Source: JAUILA01 sp964563925 (lineage in GTDB: Bacteria > Bacteroidota > Bacteroidia > Cytophagales > Cyclobacteriaceae). From it: DNA of 64,000 nucleotides. The notes under the pieces are model-generated. The model saw nothing but the letters and a program-made list of their open reading frames with translations, ran no database searches and was not told where the DNA came from. The translations under genes and the position numbers were made by a program. Positions 18,819-28,799 of the stretch are shown here, in pieces. Location of the stretch: contig CAZLZD010000005.1 of assembly GCA_964563925.1 (NCBI GenBank), positions 1-64,000 of the forward strand, given 5' to 3'. The first letter of the stretch is position 1; each line of letters begins with the position of its first letter.

Positions 18819-19679
18819 TTAATCTTTTTCCATTTCCACCAGTTCATCATTCTTCCAGACGCCTTGTGCCACGACCTCTCCTTCAGGACCATAGAAGGTC
18901 CCGGATCCGTTTCTTTCGTCATCCATCCATTCTCCTACAAATTTCTCACCACTTGGCCAGTAGTAGGTGCCCTTCCCTGTCCGGCGATCATTTTGATATT
19001 CTCCTTCATAATATTCTCCGTCCGGCCAGTAAAAGGTACCCATGCCGTGCCGCATATTGTTTTTCCATTCGCCTACATATCGGCTGCCGGTACTGAGCAG
19101 GGCAATGCCCCTGCCATTGGCTTTGTCATTACTTACCTGGCCTACATAATGCATGGTGGTACCTTTCCGTCCGGCGAATGTGAGGTAGGTGCCGGAGGTT
19201 TTTTCGCGAAGCTGTTGCCTGAGATAAGATGACTCAACCTGAGCCTTCTCGAGTGCGTACAGCAACGAATCGTATCCCCTGATTTCCTGCGGGGTGAGGG
19301 ATGCTGACTGCTGGATGGTATCTTCCGCCACTGTTTTATTCTCCAGCGAATCGGCAAGGATTGCGGACTGGCGCTGCAGGGCCCGTACCCTGGAGACCAT
19401 CTCTTTTCTTTTGGATACTTCCTCTTCCAGGGACGGGTTTTGATCGGAAAGTCGATCATATACCCGGAGGGCTTTGGTATATTCACCCCCGAGCAGAAGT
19501 TCGTCTACCTTCCTGAGGGAATCCTGCCATGCCAGTTGATTCCTTGATTCTTCAAGCAATTCAGATTGCCGGGACAACTTGTTTTTCAGTCCGGTCGACC
19601 GGATCATAAAATAGCCAGCCAATACCAGGGCGATCACGGCGAGAATGGAGGCAAAAAGGGTTCGTTTGAGGACTTTCAT
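18819..19679 (-). CDS. Membrane-anchored MORN-repeat protein with coiled coil
   Basis: The 286-residue protein has one N-terminal membrane segment (~8-27) and a helical, charged coiled-coil region (~30-165; with a TPR-like stretch around ALRVYDRLSDQNPSLEEE). About four MORN repeats follow (~178-280), with the pattern (Y/F)xGEWxxxxxxGxGTFYWPxG. MORN repeats form extended beta-sheets that bind lipids or proteins. It is the last gene of a compact minus-strand cluster (3 bases after the DUF2490 gene). It may anchor an envelope assembly, but nothing in the sequence names the partner. Confidence 0.75.
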   Translation of the reverse strand: MKVLKRTLFASILAVIALVLAGYFMIRSTGLKNKLSRQSELLEESRNQLAWQDSLRKVDELLLGGEYTKALRVYDRLSDQNPSLEEEVSKRKEMVSRVRALQRQSAILADSLENKTVAEDTIQQSASLTPQEIRGYDSLLYALEKAQVESSYLRQQLREKTSGTYLTFAGRKGTTMHYVGQVSNDKANGRGIALLSTGSRYVGEWKNNMRHGMGTFYWPDGEYYEGEYQNDRRTGKGTYYWPSGEKFVGEWMDDERNGSGTFYGPEGEVVAQGVWKNDELVEMEKD

Positions 19680-19682
19680 CTA

Positions 19683-20498
19683 TCAGTCATTCAAATGGAT
19701 GGCAGGAAGCTTATACTTCACCTGCCTGAGATCGGGTGAAAAATAAACATGAAAACGGAGTGTCCACTTTGTCTTGTAAAATGCACCATCGGCAAGCTCC
19801 TGGCCGATTGAGTACATGAATCCGGAGGCAAGTGTCAGCCTTGGGTTAAGAATATAGCCAAAAGATGTATGTAATCGCAAATCCTCCATCGGACTATCGA
19901 CCACCGCCTTGCCGCTTTGCATAATGAGTTCGGCTTCCGGTCCTACATAAAAGGTTTCCGGTCCGAGTTTAGGCTTGTTCAACGGTACCCTGACCCTGAC
20001 CATGTACCGCCAGCGGTTACGGAAGATGTACTCACTGTTGTCATCAAACCCTTTACTCCAGCGATGTTCAACCCGGAGCCGGTGATAAACCATGACCCTT
20101 GACAATGGCATGGCAAACTTGTACTGATGCCAGATACGCCATTCCGGGACCGAGTTGTTATCCTTTTCTTCGTCACTGGTATTGAAATTGATCCGCAGAA
20201 CTCCTCCGAAGCTTGCCACGAAGCTTTTGTTGAACAGATAGCTGATGGCGTGACGGTTATATACCTGGGCGATTTGTCCGGCAAACGGCCGGGTGTCTGT
20301 TTCCTGGAAACGGAAATGCGTTTGAGCCACCCAGAACAGGCGATTGGACAGCCGGATATTACCGTAGGTATTAATCCACAACAGTGTGAGCGGCTCTTCG
20401 ATCTGGGACTCAGTGGGGCGACCCTGATCCTGGGCTTTCAGTCCGGCCGGTATCCAAAGAAGAACGACAAAACCAAGCAGGAATAATAACCTTCTCAT
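19683..20498 (-). CDS. DUF2490 outer-membrane protein
   Basis: This 271-residue protein has a signal peptide (to ~residue 22) and a beta-strand-rich barrel pattern. The DUF2490 hallmarks are visible: an early WINTYGNIRLSNRLFW segment, then QxHFRFQ, RHxISYLF, EWRIWHQ and HRLRVEHRW, and a C-terminal strand LRFHVYFSPDL. The family is of unknown function and is predicted to sit in the outer membrane. It overlaps the upstream gene's stop by 4 bases (ATGA) and precedes the MORN gene by 3 bases, so the three form an operon. Confidence 0.8.
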   Translation of the reverse strand: MRRLLFLLGFVVLLWIPAGLKAQDQGRPTESQIEEPLTLLWINTYGNIRLSNRLFWVAQTHFRFQETDTRPFAGQIAQVYNRHAISYLFNKSFVASFGGVLRINFNTSDEEKDNNSVPEWRIWHQYKFAMPLSRVMVYHRLRVEHRWSKGFDDNSEYIFRNRWRYMVRVRVPLNKPKLGPETFYVGPEAELIMQSGKAVVDSPMEDLRLHTSFGYILNPRLTLASGFMYSIGQELADGAFYKTKWTLRFHVYFSPDLRQVKYKLPAIHLND

Positions 20499-22453
20499 GG
20501 GGACTCCTCCTCTCCTTCCCCAATGCCGAAAAGCCTCAGAATCGTTTTCGGGTTGGTTTCACGTTTTAATTTTCGTTCGAGTCGCCTGGTGTCCTCACCA
20601 ATCATCTCAAATAACCGCTTGTGCGTGGATGCCACCTGAAAAATGAAGGTGTCGATATCCTCACAGGCGATTCCTTCATCAATCCTCGCAAGAAAGTCAG
20701 GCAACAGGACATTTTGATACGCCTCCAGGATTCGCCGTTTGACCTGTTCCTCCATAACCGTAGCTGTGAATGGATTCCAGACCTCGTCTGTGTAGGCCTC
20801 AAGAATTTTTTCCCACTGAAGCGGTTGACGGGCAATCACCAGGATTAATTCATCAATTTGCTCGAAACAGGTGATCATGTTTGCCGCCTGAGTGAGCTTG
20901 TCGGTTCCCTGGTAGCCGGAGTAGTCTTCCAAATGATCACGGGCTGTTTGTTCCAGGGTACGGACTGCCCTGGTGAGTGCCGGATTTAGGTTCTTTGCTA
21001 CTGTATCTGCATGGGCATGAAGCTCGTTGCTGGCAAGGATCATTTGCTCTTCCAGAGATGCCAGCCGTTGTTCTCGTTTATGAAGCGACAGGCTTATGTC
21101 AAGCACCCGGCCGATTGAATCAAGGCTTTGGTAAGTATACCGGGCCTGTTGATATGCGATGCTGAGGGCGGTCTGATCCGCACCCACAGGGATTACCGGC
21201 CCCTGAAAGGTCTGTCTTGCCGAATCTTCTCCAACCTGAACAGCAAGTGGTCCCGGCATCGTTTCTGTAAGGCCAAGCACTCTGAGCACCTCTGCCCTGG
21301 GCACATGAGCCAGGATATCCTGGTCATGGTATTCAAGTAATTGCGAAAGTGGCCGGAGGATATTTCTGCCGAGGTATTTATTTACTTCAAGCAATAATTC
21401 CACCTCATTGTTGGTGAGTGCCAGGATTTGCAATTGGGTATCCTCACCAAGCAGTTTATTCCATTCGCTGGCTTGCTCCGTGAGTGAACGGATTGAATCA
21501 ATTTGTATGGTTTCCGTTTCGGTTAAGGGAATATAGGGGACTTTCACTTTAAATTCTGGTGTGAAGGAGGCATACCCCAGCTCGGCGAACAGCGATGAGG
21601 TTTTGTCATAGTATGATGTATTCTCCTCCAGCAGATCGTATACCTGGCTTTGAAATGGGACATTGGAATTCTGATAGATGCGGATCATAAGCCGCACAAC
21701 CCTCATGTAGTGTTCATCCATATTCACTACAAGCGAATTCTTACCCTGTACCTGGGGAAAAGAAATTTCAAGATCCGCTTCAGGACCATACAGACTGATC
21801 TGTGACAGGGCACCTTCCCGGAATTGCCATTCTTCCAGGGCACCGGCATTGTTTCTGCTGTAAAGCTCCCAGGTATCATGCGCGAATCCGTTTCGAAGGA
21901 ACCGGCCAACGAGTGTCATTCGTTCATTTCCCATGCGAAAGCTTCTCCGGGGAATGCCGTTGGCAAATTCAATTGAACTCCGGAAGGGTGTGCGGGTTAC
22001 AACCGAATTTTCAAGAACTTCCACGTAATTGACCCATTCCCCGTGCGGTTTGCCATTCGTCATTAAACCCCGTACAAGATGTCTTTCGCCCGATACGTTG
22101 ACCTGGTAGCGATTATCTACAAGTGAAGTGGTGCCGGAAGGCGTGTACGTGCCCCGGTGAAATTCCCACCAGCCATGAGGCGTTCCCGCGTTAAAGTTTC
22201 CAAGAACAGAAACAAAGGCAGACTGATTGGTAGCGAGGTTTTCAGGTCCGGTGCTTTCAAACGAAAAGACTCCGGTAAGCAGTGAGTCACTGTCAGATTC
22301 AATGTAACTGAATGATGCGGTCCCTTCATAGTCCCCAACAACCAATGGTCCGTCGTAGGTCTTCTTCTCCTGTGCATAGGTGCAGGCAGACCAAAGAAAT
22401 ATGCCTAGAAAGGCAATCGACGCTGTGATGTCCCTGGGCCAACTAAAGATCAT
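20495..22453 (-). CDS. Large secreted protein with MORN/YwqK-like repeats, unknown function
   Basis: The start is taken at ATG 22453; a TTG five codons upstream is possible. A signal peptide of ~25 residues (MIFSWPRDITASIAFLGIF) ends near CTYAQ. The N-terminal ~250 residues are beta-rich with three copies of a GxPHGxW-type motif (GTPHGWWEF, GKPHGEWVNY, GFAHDTWELY). This is the degenerate MORN pattern of YwqK-like proteins. The remaining ~380 residues are mostly helical, with probable coiled coils. I do not recognise the C-terminal half. It heads the cluster with DUF2490 and MORN genes; two of three products share MORN-type repeats, which suggests one envelope complex. Confidence 0.65.
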   Translation of the reverse strand: MIFSWPRDITASIAFLGIFLWSACTYAQEKKTYDGPLVVGDYEGTASFSYIESDSDSLLTGVFSFESTGPENLATNQSAFVSVLGNFNAGTPHGWWEFHRGTYTPSGTTSLVDNRYQVNVSGERHLVRGLMTNGKPHGEWVNYVEVLENSVVTRTPFRSSIEFANGIPRRSFRMGNERMTLVGRFLRNGFAHDTWELYSRNNAGALEEWQFREGALSQISLYGPEADLEISFPQVQGKNSLVVNMDEHYMRVVRLMIRIYQNSNVPFQSQVYDLLEENTSYYDKTSSLFAELGYASFTPEFKVKVPYIPLTETETIQIDSIRSLTEQASEWNKLLGEDTQLQILALTNNEVELLLEVNKYLGRNILRPLSQLLEYHDQDILAHVPRAEVLRVLGLTETMPGPLAVQVGEDSARQTFQGPVIPVGADQTALSIAYQQARYTYQSLDSIGRVLDISLSLHKREQRLASLEEQMILASNELHAHADTVAKNLNPALTRAVRTLEQTARDHLEDYSGYQGTDKLTQAANMITCFEQIDELILVIARQPLQWEKILEAYTDEVWNPFTATVMEEQVKRRILEAYQNVLLPDFLARIDEGIACEDIDTFIFQVASTHKRLFEMIGEDTRRLERKLKRETNPKTILRLFGIGEGEEESP

Positions 22454-22566
22454 ACCGCAAAGAAACAAAAATTAATACTGGATGGTAATCCGGGCTCTGC
22501 TAACTCCCGGAAATTCAGGTAAAAGGGGCAAACTGGCAATGAATTGACGCAGGACACGATTACAGG

Positions 22567-22815
22567 TTATTCCACCCGGGCAATGTGCGAGATATCATTG
22601 GTGTCTATCCGGTAGATTCCCCACCGTCCTCCATGGACAATAATGGCCGGGGGTAAGGCCGGAACCACAAGCTGATCATATTTCTTCTCTTCAAGGGCCG
22701 CAGTTTCATGGCTGGCAAGTACCACATCTTTAATTTCCCCGTTCTTCATTACCAGCTGCAGCCTTGCCCCGACCGGTAGTGTCGCTATAACTTCATTTAC
22801 TTCTTTTTCGGTCAT
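22567..22815 (-). CDS. Small hypothetical protein, possible small beta-barrel
   Basis: The gene encodes 82 residues from ATG 22815 (MTEKEVNEVIATLP). The pattern VGARLQLVMKNGEIKDVVLASHE, then RWGIYRIDTNDISHI, suggests a small SH3-like or Sm-like beta-barrel preceded by a short helix, but no family is recognised. There is no signal peptide, so it is cytoplasmic. It lies 113 bases upstream of the MORN operon on the same strand and could share a transcript. Confidence 0.6.
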   Translation of the reverse strand: MTEKEVNEVIATLPVGARLQLVMKNGEIKDVVLASHETAALEEKKYDQLVVPALPPAIIVHGGRWGIYRIDTNDISHIARVE

Positions 22816-23036
22816 GATATTATATCCCTGTTGGAATGAAAACACGGGAGAACGAAAGGATGTTTGATTTAATCAGCAGAATTACCCGGAAAAATACCGC
22901 TGCCGAATCCCGCTGATTCTGTACTAAACCATTCACCAGTATTGGAATCATTCCGCCGTTGAAGTATATTCAGAGCAGCATATTCCGTTGTTTTTGATTA
23001 CTCTTTTCCATTCCATGTCAGAATTTCTTATTGTCC

Positions 23037-25970
23037 ATGATTAAATTTTGGAGCTTTTGCTTTTTAATTACAATCAGCTGTTGTCTTGCCTGCCAGCAAC
23101 AGAATAAAGTCAAGACGCCGGAAGGATTCCGGATCGAAGAAGGCTTTGACCTCACTCTCGTCGCCTCGGAACCACTGGTCCGTGATCCGGTGGACCTGGA
23201 ATTCAATGAGCGCGGGGATGCCCTGGTGCTCGAAATGCCCGGCTACCCTTTTGAGGACCGTCAAAGCCGCCTGCTCGTTCTTAAGGACCATGATTTGGAC
23301 GGAGTCTTCGAGGAGGCGAAAGTTTTTGCAGATAACCTGCAATTAGCCAGCTCAATTCTCCCGTACAGAAAAGGAGTGCTGGTTGCTGCTCCCCCCTACC
23401 TGCTGTTTATTCAGGATGACAACCAGGATTATCTACCTGATCGGGTGGATACGCTTATGGGAGGCTTTTCGACCGGTAATCTCCAGCATAACTATAACGG
23501 GCTTACTTACGGACTGGACAATTGGATATACGCCGCCAATGGTGGTAATGACGGGGCTCCCTACTGGTGGCCCGATTCATCGGCTGCCATGGATTTGCGG
23601 GGACAGGATTTCCGGTTTAACCTGGACAATAAATCCCTGGAACGGCTGGGAGAATCTTCAGGAGGATTCGAACTGGCTATGGATCCCTTCGGAAGATTAT
23701 TTGAGACGCACAACCTGGAGCATATTTCCCATCTCGTGTTTCCTGATCGCTACCTGACATCAGCAATTCTCCCGGGAAATACGCTGGAAAATATATCGGA
23801 TCATGAGGAGAATAGCCTTTCGCGGATTTATCCGATTGGTGAACAGGATACCCGGGTTAATCATCCGGAGCAATCAGGTTACTTCTCCGGGGCCTGTGGC
23901 ATCACCTGGTATGGTGGCGGTGCATTGGGGGAATCCCTGGAAGGGACAGCATGGGTGGCGGACGTGGTGCTTAACCTGGTACATGTGGACCGGATATCGC
24001 CGGAAGGGACTTCCTTCCGCGCATCAAGGATGACCGAAAAACGGGAATTTATGGCCAGTGAAGACCGGTCTTTCCGGCCGGTAAATATGACAGCAGGTCC
24101 CGATGGTTCGATGTATGTGGTGGATATGTATCGTGAGGTTATTGAGCACCCTGAATGGATTCCGGATGAAATTGAGGCTACCATGGACCTGGAGGCAGGA
24201 AAGGACAAAGGCCGCATTTACCGGATAAGCCGTGATCCCTTGTCTGTTGATTTATCACTTTTTCAATCTGACGAGGGCCGGGTGAACGCTCTAACGCATC
24301 CCAACCAATGGGTACGTAAAACAGCCCATCGTCTGCTAATGGAAGAACCGCTGACCAGTAAAACGGAGGATCAGTTAAATTCCCTTCTCCTGGGAAACAG
24401 CCTTCTGCCCAGGCTGCATGCGCTGTACATCCTTGGAGCACAGGAGAAGTTATCCGTGAACCAGCTGGCCGATGCAATGAATGATACATCACCGGAAATT
24501 GTTGAAGCAGCCCTCATGCTTTCCGAGGAGAACCTGTCCGATTCCAGCCTGTTTACCGACCTTGTATTTCCACTCCTTACCCACGAGAACATCCGTGTTC
24601 GCATGCAGGCAGCCCTCTCGGTCAGTCGGGTCAGCTTTCTGAACGGCTGGCAACTCCATGCCAATGAAAAGATCCGGTCTTCCATGGTTGAGTCAGCCTC
24701 CCTGCCACAGGATTCCTGGTCAGTGGCATCCCTGACGCTGGCAGCGGACGAGAGCAGTGCCTTTGTTTTTGAGGAAGTGATTAAGCACAACGGGAAGAAT
24801 GCCTCCGAGGAATTACTTGCCTCCCTGGCTGCCAACTCCGGCGGTTCGGCACAAACCATTGACCTGATTCTCACAAGCCTGTATAATTCCGAATTTCCGG
24901 TTTCAGCGATGTCGCGAATTCTTCAGCAGCTTGCCGGTCATTCAACTCCCGGGAATGTAAATAAGGAACTTTCCGGGATCAGGTTATTTGAAAATTCTCC
25001 GGAACACACTTCGCTTTTAGATGAAATGGCCCTTTTGAGAAATTCACTTGGATTGCCTGCTTCACCTGAGTTCATCCGTTACAGCAAGGATGCGCTGGCG
25101 AAAGTGACCGATAATCGCCAGACGGATTCAGTCCGTCTTCAACAGCTCGGTTTAATCAGCTTATTGCCTTATGAACAAAAAAAGGAGGTGCTGTTTACCT
25201 GTATCCGTAATGATCAGCCCCGTGCGCTCCAGGAAGGGGCCTTGCGGCAACTTGCCAATTACCGGCAAAAGGAGATCGGACGGCGGATTGTCGAAGAATG
25301 GAACACATTGAGTCCGACTATACGTCGCTATGCCAGCGATTTGCTGTTGTATATCGATACCCACCACGATGTCTTGCTTTCTGCCTTGGAGGATGGCACC
25401 ATCAATATCGGTGAAATGAATTTTGACCTGGAAAGACGCCGTATGCTGTTGCGGTGGAATGATAGTGAGCAGACCAAGGAAAGGGCACGGGCGTTATTTT
25501 CGGATGCAGGGGTCTCCAACCGGACGGAGGCTGTTGAGAAAATGAAAGGGGCGCTTGGCCTGGAAGGGTCGGTAGTCAATGGACGCAAAGTATTTGAATC
25601 CATCTGCAGCACCTGTCATATTTACGGGGAGGTTGGGGTGGAAGTCGGACCGGTCCTGACAGAAATTAACCGGAAAAGTAAGGAAACGCTCCTGCATGAC
25701 ATTCTTGATCCTAATGCCGCGGCTGATCCGAAATACATCAACCACTTGGTGAAGACCAGCAATGGTAACATACTTACTGGAATAATAGCAGCTGAAACCG
25801 ACGATTATGTCACGATTCAAAAAGTTGGGGGTGAAAAAGTGACCGTGCAAAAAAATGATATGGAGGAGTTCAGGTCCCTGGGTTCTTCCCTGATGATGGA
25901 GGGACTTGAGAATGCCATGACGCAACAGGATATGGCAGATTTACTGGCTTTTTTACAAAATGGATTATAG
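23037..25970 (+). CDS. PVC-type haem-binding lipoprotein (beta-propeller dehydrogenase-like, HEAT-like, cytochrome c)
   Basis: This 977-residue lipoprotein has its lipobox Cys at residue 19 (CCLAC). Residues ~28-395 are a glucose/sorbosone-dehydrogenase-like propeller (GFDLTLVASEPLVRDPVDLEF; later DGSMYVVDMYREVIEHPEWIP). The middle (~400-830) is helical with HEAT-like repeats. The C-terminus carries one CxxCH haem c site (CSTCH, ~855-859) and the family's ending GEVGVEVGPxLTEINRKS…ILDPNAA. This is the architecture of 'PVC-type haem-binding CxxCH proteins', linked to sugar oxidation in the envelope. No DUF1080 or oxidoreductase partner lies next to it. The stop overlaps the next gene by 11 bases if that gene starts at 25960. 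Confidence 0.88.
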   Translation: MIKFWSFCFLITISCCLACQQQNKVKTPEGFRIEEGFDLTLVASEPLVRDPVDLEFNERGDALVLEMPGYPFEDRQSRLLVLKDHDLDGVFEEAKVFADNLQLASSILPYRKGVLVAAPPYLLFIQDDNQDYLPDRVDTLMGGFSTGNLQHNYNGLTYGLDNWIYAANGGNDGAPYWWPDSSAAMDLRGQDFRFNLDNKSLERLGESSGGFELAMDPFGRLFETHNLEHISHLVFPDRYLTSAILPGNTLENISDHEENSLSRIYPIGEQDTRVNHPEQSGYFSGACGITWYGGGALGESLEGTAWVADVVLNLVHVDRISPEGTSFRASRMTEKREFMASEDRSFRPVNMTAGPDGSMYVVDMYREVIEHPEWIPDEIEATMDLEAGKDKGRIYRISRDPLSVDLSLFQSDEGRVNALTHPNQWVRKTAHRLLMEEPLTSKTEDQLNSLLLGNSLLPRLHALYILGAQEKLSVNQLADAMNDTSPEIVEAALMLSEENLSDSSLFTDLVFPLLTHENIRVRMQAALSVSRVSFLNGWQLHANEKIRSSMVESASLPQDSWSVASLTLAADESSAFVFEEVIKHNGKNASEELLASLAANSGGSAQTIDLILTSLYNSEFPVSAMSRILQQLAGHSTPGNVNKELSGIRLFENSPEHTSLLDEMALLRNSLGLPASPEFIRYSKDALAKVTDNRQTDSVRLQQLGLISLLPYEQKKEVLFTCIRNDQPRALQEGALRQLANYRQKEIGRRIVEEWNTLSPTIRRYASDLLLYIDTHHDVLLSALEDGTINIGEMNFDLERRRMLLRWNDSEQTKERARALFSDAGVSNRTEAVEKMKGALGLEGSVVNGRKVFESICSTCHIYGEVGVEVGPVLTEINRKSKETLLHDILDPNAAADPKYINHLVKTSNGNILTGIIAAETDDYVTIQKVGGEKVTVQKNDMEEFRSLGSSLMMEGLENAMTQQDMADLLAFLQNGL

Positions 25971-26337
25971 AATGTCTGGCAGAATGATTCTTATGATGTT
26001 ATTCCTGGGCGCATGCATGGCGCCCCGGAATAATCCGCCGGATTTGATTGGAAAGACCGTTGAATATCAATACGGAGAATATATCTACCATGTGCAATTT
26101 CTTAGCGACTCTACCCTGCATTGGGAAGCGGTAACCGGGGGAGAGAAGGGAGTTACTGGTGACGAGACCTATGTGTCCGAATGGATCTCATCAAGTCAGT
26201 TATTTATTACCTGGAAGGAAGTCAATGATGTAGGAGTAAGTCAGGTCCTGGACTTTCAGGAAGGAACTGTATCAAACCATCTGCTGCATGGACGAAATGC
26301 GAGTAAAGGAAAAGGTACTATTAAAATTATCGATTAA
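25960..26337 (+). CDS. Small lipoprotein, possibly MoaF/calycin-like
   Basis: The gene encodes up to 125 residues. The start may be ATG 25960 (inside the upstream gene), 25972 or 25984. All give a signal with a Cys in a lipobox-like LGAC. The body is beta-rich (GKTVEYQYGEYIYHVQF, then WITWKE-type strands, then VSQVLDFQEGTVSNHLL). That C-terminal strand pair resembles MoaF-related small beta-barrels, but I am not sure of the family. Overlap with the haem lipoprotein gene implies co-translation and a shared envelope role. Confidence 0.65.
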   Translation: MDYRMSGRMILMMLFLGACMAPRNNPPDLIGKTVEYQYGEYIYHVQFLSDSTLHWEAVTGGEKGVTGDETYVSEWISSSQLFITWKEVNDVGVSQVLDFQEGTVSNHLLHGRNASKGKGTIKIID

Positions 26338-26446
26338 TTATTTTTAAACAATTGAATAACAGGTAAATAGAAACAATTAACTCAAGTAAGGATTTAAATT
26401 ATGGTCTGACGTTGGTTTCCGGGTTATTTGCCTATACCGGGCAGAA

Positions 26447-28627
26447 TCACTCTTTGATCACCCGTTTCACAGCCAGCGCATTCCCGTTCAATGTGACCCG
26501 GACCAGGTAGAGCCCGTCAGGCTGATCCTCCATTGAATTATTCTCCCCGGACCAGGCCACGTGGTAATAGCCCGTAGATTGTCTGCCCAGGGATTCTGTG
26601 CTTACGATGCGGCCGGTTATGTCAATTACCTCGAGGCGGACTTCCCCCGGAATGGCCACGGCATACTTAATATTCAATGTCTCTGAGAATGGATTGGGAT
26701 ATGCCCGGACCTGATAAGTCAACAGGTCACGATAGTCAAAAACCGGTTCAAGTGCCGCGATCTGGTTGTCCATTGCACGGAGGCGGGCAGAAATCCAGTT
26801 CTTCAGATAATTAATTTCCTCCTGAAAGGTATCCCCCACATAGTAATTTGGCCAGATCCATGATCCCAGGATTGGCCAGCGTTCATAATTCCGGCTTTGT
26901 GACGCTTCCAGGGTAAGCGCCACCGAATCGATGTACTGATGGAGTCGGTCTTCGGTAATGGTCTGCTGTCGAAGGGAAATCCACCGGGCCTGCACGTTAT
27001 CAATAAAGGATTTATTTTCAACAAGTTTTGGCCAGAAAAAGGGAACTCCCCCGTCACAACTTCCACGAAACACCCACCCGGTAGTTTTCCAGGCCTCACA
27101 ATAATCTGCATTGCCAAAAGCCAGGTTAAAATCCCACAGCGGACCGGCAAATAATTTGCCCCCATCCGTTATTTTATCCTTGTAGAAAAAGGCGCTGAGC
27201 CTGTAGGCATCCACATTCAGGCTGAATTCATTGATCAGGAAGAAATCCACGAATGACGGCAGGTCAATAATGGACTGAAATTCGTTTGAGTTAATGTTTC
27301 CCTGGAAGGCCAGCGTTTCGAAATTCCGCATAAAATTCCGGATGTACTCCAACTGCTGTGACCGTATATCGCGCGGTTTGGGATATACGATCTGGTACTG
27401 GTGATATGCCTCACCGTTTGGATAGAATCCCTGCCAGTTACCTCCTTCCGGGTCAGGACGGTCCACCTTCACAATGTACCCCCCGGTCAATTCGTCGCCC
27501 GAAATGTCTTCTTCACGCAGGTTGGCAATATTCACCCGGTCGTTGTCACGTTTGATGGTTTCCATCAGCACGTACACTCCCTGGTACTCGCCGTTAATGG
27601 TAAGCTCCGCGAAACGCGTCCTGGGAGCATAATGAACAAGTTCCCGGCCCAGATGAAACGTGAGGACATTACGAAGCATGGATTTATCCGAATAGGGCGC
27701 ATACAGGATCCAGTCATTTTCAGCGGGCATTCCCAGTAACGGGACATTATTATTCTCCCCTGCTGCATCCTGCAGCTCCAGCCGGAAACTTTTTTTAGGA
27801 AACATCTGGCTGCTGCTTCCCCGAATTTCGATGGCAATGCGACCGTCATAATCGGTCGGAGCATCCTCCACCCTGTTTACAATACCAGGTCCGTTGTTAA
27901 TTACCTGCATTTGTGCCTGGATTCGCGGCTCATCCCTGATGGTGGAACCTTCTGTATCAATTTTAATGATGGGCAAATTGGATGTGCTCAGTCTTACCGG
28001 TTCGCGGAAGAATGGGGGCAATTCCCGATAGGTTAAGCCGGGAGCATTCATGCCGGCAAAAAGGAAGAAGCGCGAGGTCAAATCCGAACTGGAAATATCC
28101 CGGTTATGTACCTGGAAGGCCAGGGTATTGATGCCGTTTGTAAGCAGCGCCTGTGCATTTTCATCCAAAGGATAATTCTCCGGCAGGCCACCCTGGTACA
28201 TCACCGCTTCGTGCGACTGGTCTACCGGCATATCATGAGGTGGTTGACCATTGTAGTTTGAGAATCCGGAACGTGCGATTTCCACGCCGTTGAGATAAGC
28301 AATGAATCCATCATCATAATCGGCCTGCAACAGCAGCTGGTCAATCTGGTCTTTGTCCGTAATGTTAAATTCCAGCCTCATATACAGGGAAATAACCGGT
28401 GAGATTATGGTATTATCATCTTCATCACCGTAGCCAATACCGCCAGGACCACTTTCCCAGCCGTTGTCATCAAAACCGGTGGATTGCCAGTCACTGGCGG
28501 GCTGAGAGGTACCAGGCATGTATTTCCAGGTATCCCCGGCCAGAACCAGGGTTTCCCAATGGTCGACCTGTGCCAAGGCCGGACTTTGCAGAAGGCAAAC
28601 TAAGAGAAGAATTAGGCAAACTCGCAT
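26447..28627 (-). CDS. CotH-kinase-family secreted protein with type IX sorting domain
   Basis: The 726-residue protein has a signal peptide (MRVCLILLLVCLLQSPALAQ). A galactose-binding-like beta-sandwich (~20-190; WKYMPGTSQPASDWQ and YDDGFIAYLNGVEIA) is followed by a CotH kinase domain (~230-600; with EIRGSSSQMFPKKSF, ingredients of the ATP-grasp-like fold, and LWDFNLAFGNADYC). A C-terminal T9SS type A sorting domain closes it (~640-726; YPNPF, then GLYLVRV and a basic end). CotH members are protein kinases in Bacillus; the Bacteroidota versions are unproven. The T9SS signal predicts surface attachment or secretion. It appears to be a single gene. Confidence 0.88.
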   Translation of the reverse strand: MRVCLILLLVCLLQSPALAQVDHWETLVLAGDTWKYMPGTSQPASDWQSTGFDDNGWESGPGGIGYGDEDDNTIISPVISLYMRLEFNITDKDQIDQLLLQADYDDGFIAYLNGVEIARSGFSNYNGQPPHDMPVDQSHEAVMYQGGLPENYPLDENAQALLTNGINTLAFQVHNRDISSSDLTSRFFLFAGMNAPGLTYRELPPFFREPVRLSTSNLPIIKIDTEGSTIRDEPRIQAQMQVINNGPGIVNRVEDAPTDYDGRIAIEIRGSSSQMFPKKSFRLELQDAAGENNNVPLLGMPAENDWILYAPYSDKSMLRNVLTFHLGRELVHYAPRTRFAELTINGEYQGVYVLMETIKRDNDRVNIANLREEDISGDELTGGYIVKVDRPDPEGGNWQGFYPNGEAYHQYQIVYPKPRDIRSQQLEYIRNFMRNFETLAFQGNINSNEFQSIIDLPSFVDFFLINEFSLNVDAYRLSAFFYKDKITDGGKLFAGPLWDFNLAFGNADYCEAWKTTGWVFRGSCDGGVPFFWPKLVENKSFIDNVQARWISLRQQTITEDRLHQYIDSVALTLEASQSRNYERWPILGSWIWPNYYVGDTFQEEINYLKNWISARLRAMDNQIAALEPVFDYRDLLTYQVRAYPNPFSETLNIKYAVAIPGEVRLEVIDITGRIVSTESLGRQSTGYYHVAWSGENNSMEDQPDGLYLVRVTLNGNALAVKRVIKE

Positions 28628-28799
28628 CAGGCTAAAGTAAGGGGAACGGACTTGACTTGCAATTTGAATACTGTGAATGGTATACTCAGTCCCAGAATGA
28701 CAATGGGCGTGCAGTCCGGGATTATTGGGAAACTTTGTATTATTATATTTATGCTTTTCATTACATTAATCCCGTTCTGACCTGAAAAGGTTCTACTCT

